Positions 35,701 through 48,045 of a stretch of 64,000 bases of DNA are shown one piece after another (the stretch's first letter is position 1; each line of letters starts with the position of its first letter). Source of the stretch: Thermothelomyces thermophilus ATCC 42464 (lineage: Eukaryota > Ascomycota > Sordariomycetes > Sordariales > Chaetomiaceae). A program made the position numbers and the translations under genes. Below the pieces are notes generated by a model. The model did not search any database, was not told the DNA's origin, and saw only the letters and a program-made list of their open reading frames with translations. The stretch lies in assembly GCF_000226095.1 (NCBI RefSeq), contig NC_016475.1:3534001-3598000 (forward strand). The letters are read 5' to 3'.

Positions 35701-36999
35701 GATTGCGCAACTTCTCAAGAGTACCTAGCTGTTAGCCGGTTGAGCGATTCGACTTCTAGTCAACCAGGCCCTCGCTTTGACTATAATCCGCAAGCAAACG
35801 CTGCTGGATGAAGTCTGCCGTACTGAACCTTGCGAGATCCCGTCGCTTGGCCGACAAACACTTATTCCGCGTAACAACTCTGCTGAGGGGCGCGATCGAG
35901 GTTGGTTAGGTGCTGCTGGGAGTAGGATGGCCAGTGGTGCAGAGCGGTTGCAAGTGGGGGAGATGTGGTCGGGTTCTGTCGTTTCGTCACTGCGTGCCCA
36001 GCAGTCGCTCACTAACGCTTGGCTGAGAGCCGCCTGCGAAATTAGCTCCAGTGGGGTTTGACCTGCTGGTTCAGCGTCTCGAGGGAATTGTTTCAAGATG
36101 ACCAAAACCCAAAATCCATCCAGACAAAGGACACAAAATCTATCTAAATGGGACCATAAGTGGAATGTTTTTTTGTTTCCTCTCCGTCGTCCGAAACAAC
36201 AACAGCCGTTGACGTTACGTTGACAGAAATTGAATTCATGCGGTTATTGCCCCTCCCCGCCACCCCACACGGATGCAGCAAAGTGCCTTGTTACTGCAGT
36301 ACTTGTCGTTCTCGACCCACGATCCGCTCAAGTCGTACAGAGGCCATAGCGTCACGGACGGAACATTCCTGGCTTGCTCCTCCCATGGCGGGGTCGCTGC
36401 AGCATGGGGAAAACTGCCCAATCATCTCGGTCATATCCAGATCGCCCAACCTACTATTGGAATCGTGCGGATTCATTCGTGAAGACAGAAGCTTGGTTCT
36501 CAAAGATGAGGGACAATCATCGATGCTACCAAGAGTTTCCTACCTCTCTTCCCACGTAACAGCCCTCTGGTGCGGTTTGTAGGACGGAGTGCATCGCCTG
36601 TTTCCCAAAACACAAATCATGATCAAGGACTTAAGAACTAAGGAGGGTGTATCCAGGAATTTCAGGATCAACCGCATGAATCATAGCCTTGTAGTCTGTA
36701 TCCAAAGAATGAGGACTCGGCTGATGTCTATACATCGATGGCGCGATTCATTGTTCAATAATCATAGAAAAGGCGAAAAGGTAACAAAAAAAATCGTTCT
36801 GAGCTAGCCAGACCTTCGTGTGTATGGTATCTCTCAATCAGGCTCCGACGGTCAGAAACTCTAAAAGCATATGCAAGAAAGAAAGAAGGAAAGAAACAGT
36901 AATAATAAGAATGATGATGATAAAATAACCAAGCCCAAGGCCCGACGGTGCAGGGCGGCGAGCGACGCCTTCGAGACCGCACCCAGCACCCTAAGGTAC
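35701..36999. other. Intergenic, endosulfine promoter and glutaminase 3' flank
   Basis: About 1.3 kb without a supported gene. A/T-rich patches occur at 36100-36180 and 36600-36800. The latter runs into the 3' flank of the glutaminase gene. Confidence 0.4.
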
Positions 37000-39554
37000 C
37001 TACTCGCGATTCAAGGCCAGGAGAGCAAACATACCCCCCACCACGGGCCGCGCAACGAAGGTCGGCCCGTTCTGGGGGTAGCCGCCCGTCACCGAGTCGT
37101 ACAGGTCCGTCATGGCCCGGTTGGACGATGTCGTCCCCACCCACCGGGCCAGCTTGGAGATGAACATGTCCCGCGTCGACCGGCTGGACACGGCGGCCAC
37201 AAACATCTCCCAGTCGCTCTTGGTCCAGGTGTGCCGGGTGTCGAGGGCGACGCCGTAGTCGCTTGCGACCGTCGGGTAGAACTCGCTCTGCATGTCGAAG
37301 ACGGACTGGTCGACGAAGTGGAGGTCGAGCAGCTTGTCGGCGTAGATGTTGTAGAGAAGGCCTGGGAACGAGGGAGAAAGAGAAGAAGAAAAAAAAAAAA
37401 GGGAACTTAGCATGAGCCGAATCAAGAGGAGGGATACGGAGCAGCGAGTGGTGCGTGTTTACTTACCGTGGCTGTCGTCATCTCCGTAGCTGAGGGTCGT
37501 GTGCGGTGGATCTGCCTTGGTGTTGATGCCCAGATCTTTCCAGCCCTTCAGGTACCTGTCGGCTACCTCCCCATATTTGTCCTCGTTGTTTGTCAACTGG
37601 GCAATCTGGGACATGGCCTTGAGACCGATGATGCCCTTTATGGCCAGGTTGGTCTGGTTGCTGAACGGCGGTACGTAATCAGCATGCATACCTTATGGAC
37701 AACAGTGTACTAGTACTGTATATGAAAGGGGGACACGTACGCCAGAGTTCCCGCAAAATCATCGGTGCTCAGCTGATTAGCCGGAATGAGAGACTCTTCT
37801 ATCAAGAACTCGGCCCATTGCGACAGGATCGGGTAGTGGTCCGAGAGGTAGGCAGTGTCGCCAGTGCGCTGGGCGTAGGCCAGGGTCATGATGATCATGT
37901 TGCCGCACTCCTCCAAGGGCATCGGCTCGTCGTTTCCGTCGGGGTAGCCCCTAGCTACCGGGAAGGTCCCGAGGTCATGCTCGGCATACTTGTTGGGATA
38001 CGCCCCGCTCTCCTGGTTCTCGAACAGCGGGTCGAGCAGGTACCTCCCGAGGCTGGCGTTGAGATACATGAAGATGGGGTACGCGGGGAAGATGACGTCG
38101 ACGGTCTGGATGTCGCTGTTGGAGCTGATTTCCTTCAAGAAGATGTACGGCTTGGAGGCGGTGCCCGCGTACTGGAGCGCGCCAAAAGTCTGGCGGACGG
38201 CGAGCGTGGTGACAATGGCGTAGTCGGCTCCGGCAGCAGCCTCCGAGTCGCGCCGGATCCGCTCATCGAGGGCGGCGGATGCTTCGATGGCGTGCTGGTA
38301 GTCGTCGTAGAACGCGACGAGCGCCGAGACTTGGTCCTTGTAATAGGATGACCAGAGGCCTGGTACCGCCTCCAACTGGCCGCTCTTGCCGGCGAAGTTG
38401 ATGACCTGGTCCTGGATCAGACCGAGGGTAAAGACACGCTCCACTTCGGATGCTTCCACGTCGCCCAGATCGTGGGAGAAGGCAAATACTGGCCTGGGAT
38501 CGTCAGTCCCGGGGGTCCAAGGTACGCATCTCGCCATACCAGAAAGGCGTCTTACCATTGATCGTTCACCGGCCTGAAGTTGGACTCTTTGGCGTTTGAC
38601 AAGACCCTGTGGTCCGCAAATTGGCCTCGCACCGCTGTGTCGGCACCGATTTGCCAGGTCAACTGTTGCGCGTGTTGTTTTCCATTTTAATTGCTGTTTT
38701 AGTTCTCATCGCCCCATTCGACGCCGCCAAGGGGATTGACTTACGCCGTCATCGGCACTGGTGGCCAGGTACCAATTGCCCCAGCTGGCAATCTCACCCG
38801 CTTCTTTGAACTCTTCCTGTGTTTGGCGAAAAAACTTGTGGTAGACTATCTTGCCAGACCTGGCGTTGTCCCACTCAACGACTTGGGAAGTGTCTCCGCT
38901 AGCCCATTCTGGACGGAGGAGTTAGTGAGGAGAGGAGGTTCCGGAGGACGAGTGTAGGAGGCGGCAACAATAAAAAAAAGGAAAGAAAGAAAGAAAGAAA
39001 ACGTACCACCAGAGACATCCATGTAGATCTGGACTTTGTGAGAATTGCCGTCAGAGGACTTGGCCTTGGCAGAGATGTAGGATAACTGCTGCGACTGCCG
39101 CGCCATGTCATCCGGGTACACCGGCGACAGAAAGGTGACGGTCAGCGTGACTTTGCCGGCCACATCGAAGGTGAAGATGCTCTTGGTCGACGTGTATTCG
39201 AGAGAGACCTGGTCCACGAGGGCTGGGCCCGGTGCCCCGCCCATCCAGTTGTAAGTCTCGCCATCCACGGCCACGAGACCTTGCCAGCCCAGAATGCTCC
39301 CCCTGCGAGACTGGTGAGTTGCCAGAGCACCAGAAAGAAAACAGGAACCAAAACCGGGGTGCCTCTTACGTCCAATGCCGGGGCCAGGCGCCAGGGAGGG
39401 TGTCCCCCGACTCGCCTTGAAGCCAGGCGTTCAGGTAAGGCGACCTCACAGCTAGGGGGACCGCCGGTGGTCTCGCCGGTGTGAAAGACGATGCGGCAGC
39501 GGCAAGTCCGACGGTCATGGCTGCCGTAGCGGCGAGCATGATCAGGAACCGCAT
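37000..39554 (-). CDS. gtaA: Secreted glutaminase, GtaA family
   Basis: Seven minus-strand exons join in frame: 39370..39554, 39007..39302, 38745..38908, 38556..38662, 37741..38493, 37467..37660 and 37000..37361. Introns are 62-105 nt. The product has 686 residues, close to the ~690 of Aspergillus GtaA. It opens with a clear signal peptide (MRFLIMLAATAAMTVGLAAA). The N-terminal domain contains GSILGWQGLVAVDGETYNWM, the middle VNDQWPVFAFSHDLG, and the C-terminal helical domain HDLGTFPVARGY, LEECGNMIIMTLAYA and FYPTVASDYG. Together these match the DUF5127-DUF4965-DUF1793 series of GtaA glutaminases. The enzyme hydrolyses L-glutamine to glutamate and ammonia outside the cell or at the wall. One intron carries a GAAA microsatellite (38981-39001). 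The gene is likely nitrogen-regulated in the family; I see no diagnostic site. Confidence 0.94.
38981..39001. repeat. GAAA microsatellite inside a glutaminase intron
   Basis: About five GAAA units lie in the second intron of the glutaminase gene, next to its donor site on the minus strand. On the coding strand this is a TTTC polypyrimidine run. Confidence 0.75.
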
Positions 39555-42500
39555 GGCTTCAGCTAGGACGGCCCGCGTGCAGCGGGCTGGCCGGCGGGGA
39601 TGTGTAAGGGACGGAAGGAGGATAAGGTAGGCAATGAGAACCAAAAAAAAGGGGGGGGGCCTTTGCGGCGCGCAGTGCTTCTTCTGGACGCAAAGGAATT
39701 TTGAAGGAGACACCGAGATGAGGGTTTCTGGAATGGACGATTAAGACATACAGATGCCCCTTAGAGCTGTCGCGCATCTGAGACCAGGATCGGGGTTTCC
39801 CGACCCTTATGTACGCATTGCCCATCCAGCAACGCGGAGAAAAGTGACACGAGAATGATACAGGAACATGGGATGAGACTCATTCACTGTGTTACAACAG
39901 CAAAGGGCGAGCAAGTCTTGGGAACCCTCCTCAACCCCCGACGGCTCTGACCATCCAGAGGCAACCCCGCCCTCCGGAAAATCAGAGGGCCCTCCAGGAA
40001 GAAGAAGGTGGTGAGGTAGCAGCATCCAGACATCGTGCTTTGGCGGTCGTAACGTGTGTTGGACGGTAGCATCTCGGCTCAAAAAGATGGGTCAGAGGGA
40101 GAGGATTTGAGGAGGTATTCTCGGTGTAGTACTTTCACGAAGCTCTCGGCAAGGGGCGGGACCAGCTCCATACCCGGGTACCATGCCAGTTGAGCCAGAT
40201 GTGGGACAAGGAACAAATCGCAGATGTTCCCCGCCGAGAATCAAAGGTGCCAAGAGGAGTAGTGCCCGTGGAGGATGTAGTGTCATGACCACGCGCATGG
40301 TTACGGCAGCGGAGGGGAGTGCTGACGGGTCGGGGCGGGGCCCAAAAACGCATTCGGGCGACGGCCCAAGCCTCAGGTGACTATGGTTGAGGGAGGGATT
40401 GGATTCCCAGGAATGCCGAAAGGAGAAAAAAAATTAAGGTGCCAAGCTCGGATGATCGCCGCCTCACCGCCATGGCCATTGTCTCTGATCTAGTGTTCTT
40501 GTACGATATTACTCCGTAGTGAGGGGAAGTTGATGGCAGAACATACAGAGTACAACCCGCACCAGCTAACCGGACAGGAGCGGGCGCGGCGGAGGCGGAG
40601 GACGGAGGACAAGCCCCCCAGGAGGACGTGGGCCATTTCTTCATTAACGTTAACGTTTTCGGATGAGGTGATCATCCGGAAGAGGTGGCCGCCGTGGCTG
40701 CCAGGGACCGGGACCGTGGGGCCGGATTGTTGGTCGGCTTCAGCCTGACAAAAACAGGTTGCGATACATACTGCGAAACGCAGTATAGGACGATGATGAT
40801 GATCATGATCTTGATGAGTCAGAGATAGCGATATGCGTATTCCGTACAACCGCTCCGTAGCGCAATGGGATCGCCATGAGGGAGAGATAGTCAAATGATG
40901 TCGTCACGATCATGTTTTGTGAACTTCGCCTGTGGCTTTCATCACCGATCGCCCAACACGCAAAACCGGGAGATGCTCCGGGCCTCTGGCGAGCTACTTG
41001 GCAGGAAAGGACTGCAGGCTGGGGTGAGATGTGAGCTTGGCAAGCTAGCCACACCAATCCGGAAAGCAGCAAAGCCAAGCGCTCCAGAGCCGGGAGCGGT
41101 GCGCAGCAGGGGGTTGCGATCGTTAGGGGAAGCCATATTCGATACAAATTCGGGAAAGCGCGTGACGATCGCTCATCTGCACGGGCCAGGCTCCACATCT
41201 CGTTCGGCCAATTCCAGCCAGCGCAACATGCAAAGGCATGGTCACTGGGCGGAGACTGTGTCACGTTAACTCCGGCATCGCCTTGAAGTAAACGCGGTAG
41301 GTTTTTGATGGAGAGAGAGCATTTACGGGTTAGTGAAGGTGACATGCTCGGCCCTATTCCGTACGGACGCTTGAGCAACACCCACTAACAAGCAGGCCCC
41401 GAGGCAAAAGTTCCCCGAGGGATTCTCATGGTTACGGCATCGACTCGGGGTTCGGTCTGGCAGGCGCATTACATACAACCAACCCCTCAACGTCTCGACA
41501 TCTTCCCAAGTGCTTCACGCAGTTGTGCCTTTGTGAGCCTAAAATGTATTGGCCGGAATGAGTGGATCCAAAATCGGGAGTTCGCTTGGATTTCCATGTC
41601 GTTCATGCCGCCAACAGCCGGGTGTCGAGCGGACCGCTGCTGGAGTTTGATGTCGTGACGCCCCGGATGTCGGGCCACCGGCTTGGGCCGAACAGTCTCT
41701 ATCCGTATGTATGTACATACCATTTGCGGTTGTATATGAGAATTACAAACACCACGCTTCACAAGGTTCCGTTCAAATCGAGGCATGCTCACCAGCGTGC
41801 TCAGATGGCGGGACGAGACTCGGATGGCTTGCGACGTGGAAGAACAGACCGCATCGCCGTGGCTCCGAGTTCGTCTAGCCCTTACTGATGGTACTGAGCT
41901 CAAAGCGTCCCCCAAATGTACCATCACATTGGATGGAGATCGCATGTCCCTCTTGGCAGGGTGTATGTGCCACGACCATGCCCGGCAGGTGCCAGCCATG
42001 TGCCGTTGAAAGGCGTCGTGGAGTATTGCCTTCGTCGATCCAAGCCACCACGTGTTTATGTTTTCAGTGTAGGCCAAGTACAGCATACTGCCTGTCGAGG
42101 GGTTGCTATATCTAGAGCGGCCAGGCCCCTGTGACTGGGGTAGGAAATATCGACGGAAGACAAGCTTGGCTCCCGTTTCGTCTTTTCTTTCCGTCGGTTC
42201 CTTCCGCCCCTCCCTTCATTTCGACTTCTATTTTCTTTATATGTTCGTGCCGGTTTCTTTCTTTCTCCCTCCCATATCTTCTTTCTGCCTGATAATTCTC
42301 GGCAGTGAGAACCGTGAGCATAAAAGACAGGGGCGTATCGGGGGTCTTAATGGACGCCTAACCTCCCACGTCCCCGGCCCTTCCCTTTCCGCAGTAGTAA
42401 GGGACAAGGTGCCAACATGTTTCAAGCATTGTATCCTTGTATTGAGATGGGTATATTCCGTAGATACCCGATAAGAGGCACCTCGCGTTGTGAAGATGGC

Positions 42501-42722
42501 AAATGGTGGCACATGTCCTACGGGACACACTGTTGGCCGGTCCATACCTTAAGCGCCGGTCCTACGATGAGAGCAGCCATTCATAAATGACCTCTCAGCA
42601 TGCAACGTTCCGGCACAAAGTGTGATTTGAAGCGAACCGGTGTCCCGAGACCTGGGAAGGTATTGTGATAAGTTACCCGTGTATCGTTGACGAGGGCCCG
42701 ACTCGAAAAAAGTCCGGCTGAC
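39555..42722. other. 3.2 kb gene-free spacer
   Basis: It holds the glutaminase promoter and the 3' flank of the lipase gene. One TACTCCGTA copy lies at 40510-40518. Two open frames of ~190-200 codons (40803-41381 and 41487-42086, minus) show no domain and have Arg/Ser/Cys-rich composition typical of chance frames. A T/C-rich region spans 42170-42290. Confidence 0.4.
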
Positions 42723-43925
42723 TTAGAGCCCTTCCTTGGCAAGCATGTCGCCTATGTCGAGATAGAAGGCTACTGCATTGAAGCTACGACAGAAGGGAGG
42801 TTGTCAAGATGGTACGGCCAAGCCAGCGAGGGGCGAAGTTTGACTTACGATGGCGGATGACCCATCCATTTTTGCACCGTAAACCGGAGCCGGTTGCTCC
42901 AATTAATCAAGTCAAGGTGGTTGACACCCAGCAGGGTGCCCTTGTAGGTGCCCCATTTGCTGCTCTCGACACTGACAAGGCCGTCATTCGGTCCTTCGCG
43001 CTCCTCGATCACTTGGTGAGAGTGGCGAAACGGGCTCAGCAGGGGCGGCTTGTGCTTGACCATGGCGCCGTAGGAGAAGTAGCGTATCGTTGTGTTGTCG
43101 GGGGTCTTAGGATTGAACTCCTCAACCATGTACCTCGTCGTCAGCTGGGAAAAGGCGCTCGGTTCCCAGCCCGTCGTCCGCTGCCACAGGTCATACAGGC
43201 GAGGCAAGTAGCCCGGCCCGATGCTCTCGATGAGATAGTCGGCAAAGGGACTGCCGTGATGCGGAGTGGCCACGGTGATGAGGGACTTGACGTTGACACT
43301 GGCGGGCCGGAGATGCGAGATCATGTACCGGGCGTCCAGGCCGCCCATACTGTGAGCCACAATGTTGACACTCTTGCCACGGGCTTGGGCTTCGATGTCC
43401 TTGGCCAGCTTGGCCGCCCGCTGCTCGATGGAACCGGTAGGGGGCACCGAGGCGGTGATGACTTCTGCATTGTTGGCACTAAGCGCTTCTTTGATGCCAC
43501 GCCAGTATTGAATGCTGGGCAGGTAGGAACCGGCCAGCTTCAGCTCGGCAAAACCAAGGAGGCCATGGACAAGGACGATGGGGTGCTGGGGGGCCTCTAG
43601 TGTTGGGAGAAGAGTGCAAGTGTAAAGCGTCAGCGACCAACAACCGCTGCACGGCTGCTTTGAGAAACTCCCGGCAAAACACACCGTAACTGTCTCTCAA
43701 CAGGGCGTAGTCATGAGCTATCTCTCTGCCCAAGCCCTTGATGCGCGCGTCTGTTGGTGCAAGGCGGCGGCAAAGCGGTGCATAGGCGCCCAATTGCCTT
43801 GGTAGGCCTGCGTGCCGACAGATCGTCTGATTCCCCGCATACGCTAAGCGCGGACGGCCGCGACAGGCTTGAGCCATGAATCCCCATGATGGAAATGACC
43901 GACAGGGCAACCGCGGTTGTCTCAT
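42723..43925 (-). CDS. Alpha/beta-hydrolase triacylglycerol lipase
   Basis: Exons complement(43685..43925), complement(42849..43596) and complement(42723..42783); introns 88 and 65 nt; 349 residues from the ATG at 43925. Triad (this numbering): Ser163 in VAHSMGG, Asp285 in GPNDGLVSV and His307 in GVNHLDLINW; oxyanion motif is LVHGLLG (~89-95). This resembles bacterial family I lipases and fungal relatives with esterase/lipase activity. The last 61-nt exon encodes FNAVAFYLDIGDMLAKEGL; its donor GTAAGT overlaps an in-frame TAA, so an unspliced reading ends early. The start is uncertain: in-frame ATGs exist at 43877 and 44159, all in weak context, and another 5' exon is possible. The N-terminus is Arg-rich and poor in acidic residues, possibly a mitochondrial signal. 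Confidence 0.87.
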
Positions 43926-45711
43926 CTGGGGTGTGCGTTCGGAGTGCTCAAAGCGTGTCGGGGACCGTCGGATATTGCAGAACGGGTGAAACTCTACCCC
44001 CCCGCCCCCTCTCCGTCTCGTTAGTCCTTCAAAGTACTCTGCAGGTTTCTGTAATCCAAGTATTCCTTGGTTCGAACTGACCACAGCCTTTGTATTTGAC
44101 AATGTTTTTGCGCAAATGGCGGACCGGGGGAGACCGTGTCGGCGTGTCCGCAAATGCATGTTGGTGGCGATTAGCCTGGATGCTGCAGCAAGCACCCACG
44201 ACGATCAACCGGAGGATTTGGGGGCATTATCTGGCACAGTGCATCTAACACGTGTGCAACGCTAGCTTGCACCCTCCAACTAAGAAATAACCTTACCTAG
44301 CGTACCTCTGTACTGCCACTAATTCCCACTAAGGATTGCACATGGGCTAGTGCACACTATGTATTGCAGCGGATCAACCGGAATGTTTGACTAATCGACG
44401 GGAGAACAGGCGATTAAGTTAAGCTTAGCGTAGCCGCTTGGCATTGAAAGGCCGGGACAGCGGTCGGGTCAACAACTTGGAATTCTATCAACAACACTCT
44501 GACCGTGACATTAGTATAAGTACTGGGAGTCTTTTCGATATTTTTCCTTCCTTATTTTCCCTCCTCCTTCTATTTTTCTCAACCTTTTCTGGTGTTCCTC
44601 CTCACTCATTACGCAAATAAAATCTAGGAGCCTGCATTTGTAGCTCATGAGATATGATAATTGTACCTTATTATGTACGGCGCGGAGAGGCGGCCATTAT
44701 TACCGAACAAAGCTGCGCCCGAATTGAACACTGCCTGAAAGACTGCCGGTCGATGCCTCTGCAGTGCCTCTCCGTACTGTGCAGAATGCAGCTTCGGACA
44801 TGGCCGCTTTGCCGACGCCACCGCGCTAGGTTCTTGCCAGACCCTTTGATACATTGGGACTCGACCCCTTCCGACTGGCGACACAGGCTCCCGATTGGAC
44901 TCTAGATGGGGGTGTGCGGTAGCAGCTGAGGGACAAACAACCAACAGCATTGTCACCTGCAGGCCAAATGGCCAATCGAGTCAGGTCCTTTGGCCCTCGG
45001 CAACGTACCGAAACCCGTCGCGCTCAGAGTCGCCAACCGACCACCAACCCATAAGCCTAGACATCCGCCCGAACGGATCCCCATCTCTTGCGAAGAGACT
45101 CGGCGATGGCCCCGTCAATAGCTCGATCGCTGAATCATGGCTGAATCCAGCTCCGTTCCACGATCCCATGTGTATTAGACGCCAGTATCACCGGCTCTTT
45201 CCAGGGAAAGAAATGGGCGAGATGGGTGCATGTGTGTATGCACATACATACAATACAGTACAGTTCCCGCAATAGGGCTCTGTGAAGCTCATGCACGGTT
45301 GCCTATGATTGTCATCGGCATTCAGCCTCTGTCCACGGAGTAGCCGACGACAAGCCGGGCCGAGGGCCTGAGCTGTCACCCTCGCCTTCCAACAACCATC
45401 ACGCCCGTTCCCTTCTCGCGCGATTCAGCCTTGCATTTTAAGCGCCTTTGTCCAGACTGTCGGGTCCGCGCCACTTCACACGCACGACCCGCACCGCAAA
45501 CGGCAAAGAGAGAGAGAGAGTATCGAGTATTCTGTATATCTACAGTACATTGTTCTACCGTCCTGCTGCCCCATGCGACTCGCTTCTGAAATCCCTCTCC
45601 TCCCCAAGCATCTCATGTGTGCCGGCTCCCAGGCCATGCCGAGCCGATGCCGGTCCCCATCCGGCCGTCACTGTTGAGGACAGGAAGGGCGTCACCAACC
45701 TGTCCGGCACC
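43926..45711. promoter_or_regulatory. Divergent spacer between lipase and RTA1 genes
   Basis: About 1.8 kb. The left part may include the true 5' end of the lipase gene (frame open to 44195). The rest shows no supported gene. A CACGGAGTA near-copy of the recurrent 9-mer lies at about 45334-45342. Confidence 0.4.
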
Positions 45712-47160
45712 ATGCTGGATGTCGGAGACTGCTCCGGGGAAGCTTGCCTTAACCCGCCGGGCTCTTTGCCGTACGGAGCATCGCGGGCGGGCAGCGCCTT
45801 TATGCTCGCTGCCTTTGGCGCCCTAATCCCGCCCGTCATATACGCAGCGCTTCGGTACCGAACCGTACCCCTCTCTCTGCTTCTCCTGGCGGCACTCCTT
45901 GTCGAAGTCGTCGGCCATGTCGGCAAGGTTCTGCTAGCCGCTAATCCGGCTAGCGATGCTTATTTGACCGTCTACCTCATGGGGACACACTGGGGCGCCA
46001 TCCTGATCGGGTCCGCTACGAACCTCGTTCTTCCCCATGTCATGGTCATCTACGGCCCCGAGTTCCAGCTGGTTTCGGAACCCCTTTATCTGAACATACT
46101 CTTCTTCATCCTCGACATCTCTGCTCTTTCCTTCCAGTCGGTGGGGATCGGATTCGCCTCCACCGCGAACACGGCTGCCGAGGTAATAAACGGCCCCATG
46201 CCCGCGAGGAGGTGTTGGGACAGGGGACTTTTTTGTTGACGGTGCCTGTCAGGTCTCCCAGGGGTTGATCATACTCCTAACCGGCCTCGCTGTTCAGGCA
46301 GTCAATCTCCTGACCTTCTTGAGCGTGTATCGTTACTTTCGGCACAGACTTGAGCACCGGCGTTACATTCTCGATGACAGATACTCTCTCGTCTATCTCT
46401 CCAGGCGCTTCAAGTACTTCATGATATGTACGTTGATGGAGACTCACCCAGCTTGGCCGGCGGATCTGGGCCAGTTGGCCACACATGCTAAATGATACCA
46501 GGCGTCCAGGCGATCTCTTGCCTCCTCCTGTTTCGGACCGCCGTGCGGATCGCTGTCTTCGCGGACGGCTTGGCCAGCTCGTTCGCTCGCTCGCAGATCA
46601 CCTCGTTCCTTCTCGACGACGCCCTCGTCCTCGTCGCCGCCATGATACACGCTGCGTACCCGGCCGGCCGGGCATTCGGGGCCGCCTGGGCGGCAACCTC
46701 ACCTCTGGCCTCCTCCTCCTCGTCCCGCCGGCAGGACGTGCTGCCCCTGCGGCTGCGACGACACCGCCGCCGCCGAGGCGCTCGCACCGACAAACGCATC
46801 GTCTCGCTCCCGTACCCGTCCCCTTCTGCAACGTCCCGGTTCAGCCCCGGGGTCACCCATATAGGGGGGATGACGCCGGGTCTTCCGGCACATCCGTCGC
46901 CCCGGGTCGCCCCCGAGCCCTCGCCGCCGCTCACGTCGCCTCAGCAGAACCCGGTACACCGACGGGCCCCGTACGAGATCTCGCCCACGTCGGACGTGCC
47001 CTTCTTTGTTTCCCAGGAGAGTCCGGGCCTCGATTCGACCATGTGGACCGCGTCGTCGCCGCCTCTGGAGTATGGGACGAGGAGGAAGACGTATGGGAGG
47101 AGGAGGGCTGGTTCAAGCCCAGAGCTGACCCAGATGGTAGACCGCGATGCTCTTTGGTGA
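45712..47160 (+). CDS. RTA1-family seven-transmembrane protein
   Basis: Exons 45712..46182, 46253..46427 and 46502..47160 with introns of 70 and 74 nt give 434 residues. The start at 45712 is the first in-frame ATG and has a CACCATG context. Seven hydrophobic segments are readable, beginning around SAFMLAAFGALIPPVIYAAL and ending around LLDDALVLVAAMIHAAYPAG. Between them lie the family's conserved THWGAILIGSATNLVLP and LDISALSFQSVGIGF. RTA1/Rsb1-type proteins act at the plasma membrane in lipid (long-chain base) translocation and azole or 7-aminocholesterol resistance. The C-terminal ~130 residues form an unusually long Ser/Pro/Arg-rich cytosolic tail; whether an additional intron removes part of it cannot be settled from sequence alone. 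Confidence 0.88.
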
Positions 47161-48045
47161 TTTCTGTTTTTAAAGTCGGTTGTGAATATGCATGGGCTTT
47201 CTTCCCGGGTGAAGAGAAGGGTAGGGCAGATAGGCTCGGTTTTGTTTCTAGCAGTACAGGCGAACGGATCACGGTGTTTTGGGAGGGGGGGTAATGGCGC
47301 GATTCGTGAGTATCTTCTTTTTCTTGGATGGGCCACAAATGTACGGCGCATTAAAGGGTTTCCATGTCTTCTTCTATCTTTTCTTTCTTTTCTTTCTTTT
47401 TTCTTTCCCCTTGGAGACAGTCGCTCGTAGTTTGTTTCTGATTCTCTTCGTGGCCTTCCTTACGTCCGCTGTATCATTTGTGCAAGCGGCACCCAGATGC
47501 TCTGCGAGTTCTTGCATGAGAGTAAGGGGCGGATGTTCCGGGAACATGAAGACGTCGCCGAGCATCTTCCGTCTCCCACTCACGTCGGATATAGCATGAG
47601 AGTTTGGCACCCCTCTGGCTGAGAAACACATTAGTCGTGTCAAAATGGAGACAGCTTAACCTCGCCGCCACCTCGAAGACCTTTTCGTTTTGACGCATGG
47701 TTTTGTCGTCTTTGTCTTTTTTTTTACGGAGCGTCACATTAGTATTCGGGTTCTCATGGAGCACCTTCGGGCAGCTATGGGACGTAGTTCCGGAAACAAT
47801 ACTATTGTTCGATTGCGCCTCAACAAAGGGACTCGCTCTCCTTCGGCAACCCACGCGATAAGCACTCTTCGTCCACCATACGGTATATAAAAAGCATGAG
47901 AGAAGAGCTGCTTGTGGATGGATGAGAGGTACGGCTCTATTGCAAACCGCATTGACTCCGAACAACAAAGGTTCTGGTAAGCCTCAAAGAGACTGCCTGG
48001 ACAGACCAAGTACCAAGTCATCATAGGCAGAATTTAGCAAGAGAA
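47161..48045. other. Intergenic spacer
   Basis: Between two plus-strand genes. It contains T/C-rich tracts at 47370-47410 and 47700-47730. No supported gene or RNA is seen. Confidence 0.4.

Noticed and set aside
41487-42086. 199-codon minus-strand frame in the 39.6-42.7 kb spacer
   Set aside because: It is Arg/His/Ser-rich, has no domain and no neighbouring splice structure extending it.
42809-43600. 263-codon plus-strand frame opposite the lipase
   Set aside because: The minus strand encodes a complete catalytic triad with conserved spacing; the plus frame has no domain.
44062-44090. GGTTCGAACTG, resembling a tRNA B box
   Set aside because: No A box at the right distance and no acceptor-stem pairing could be found.
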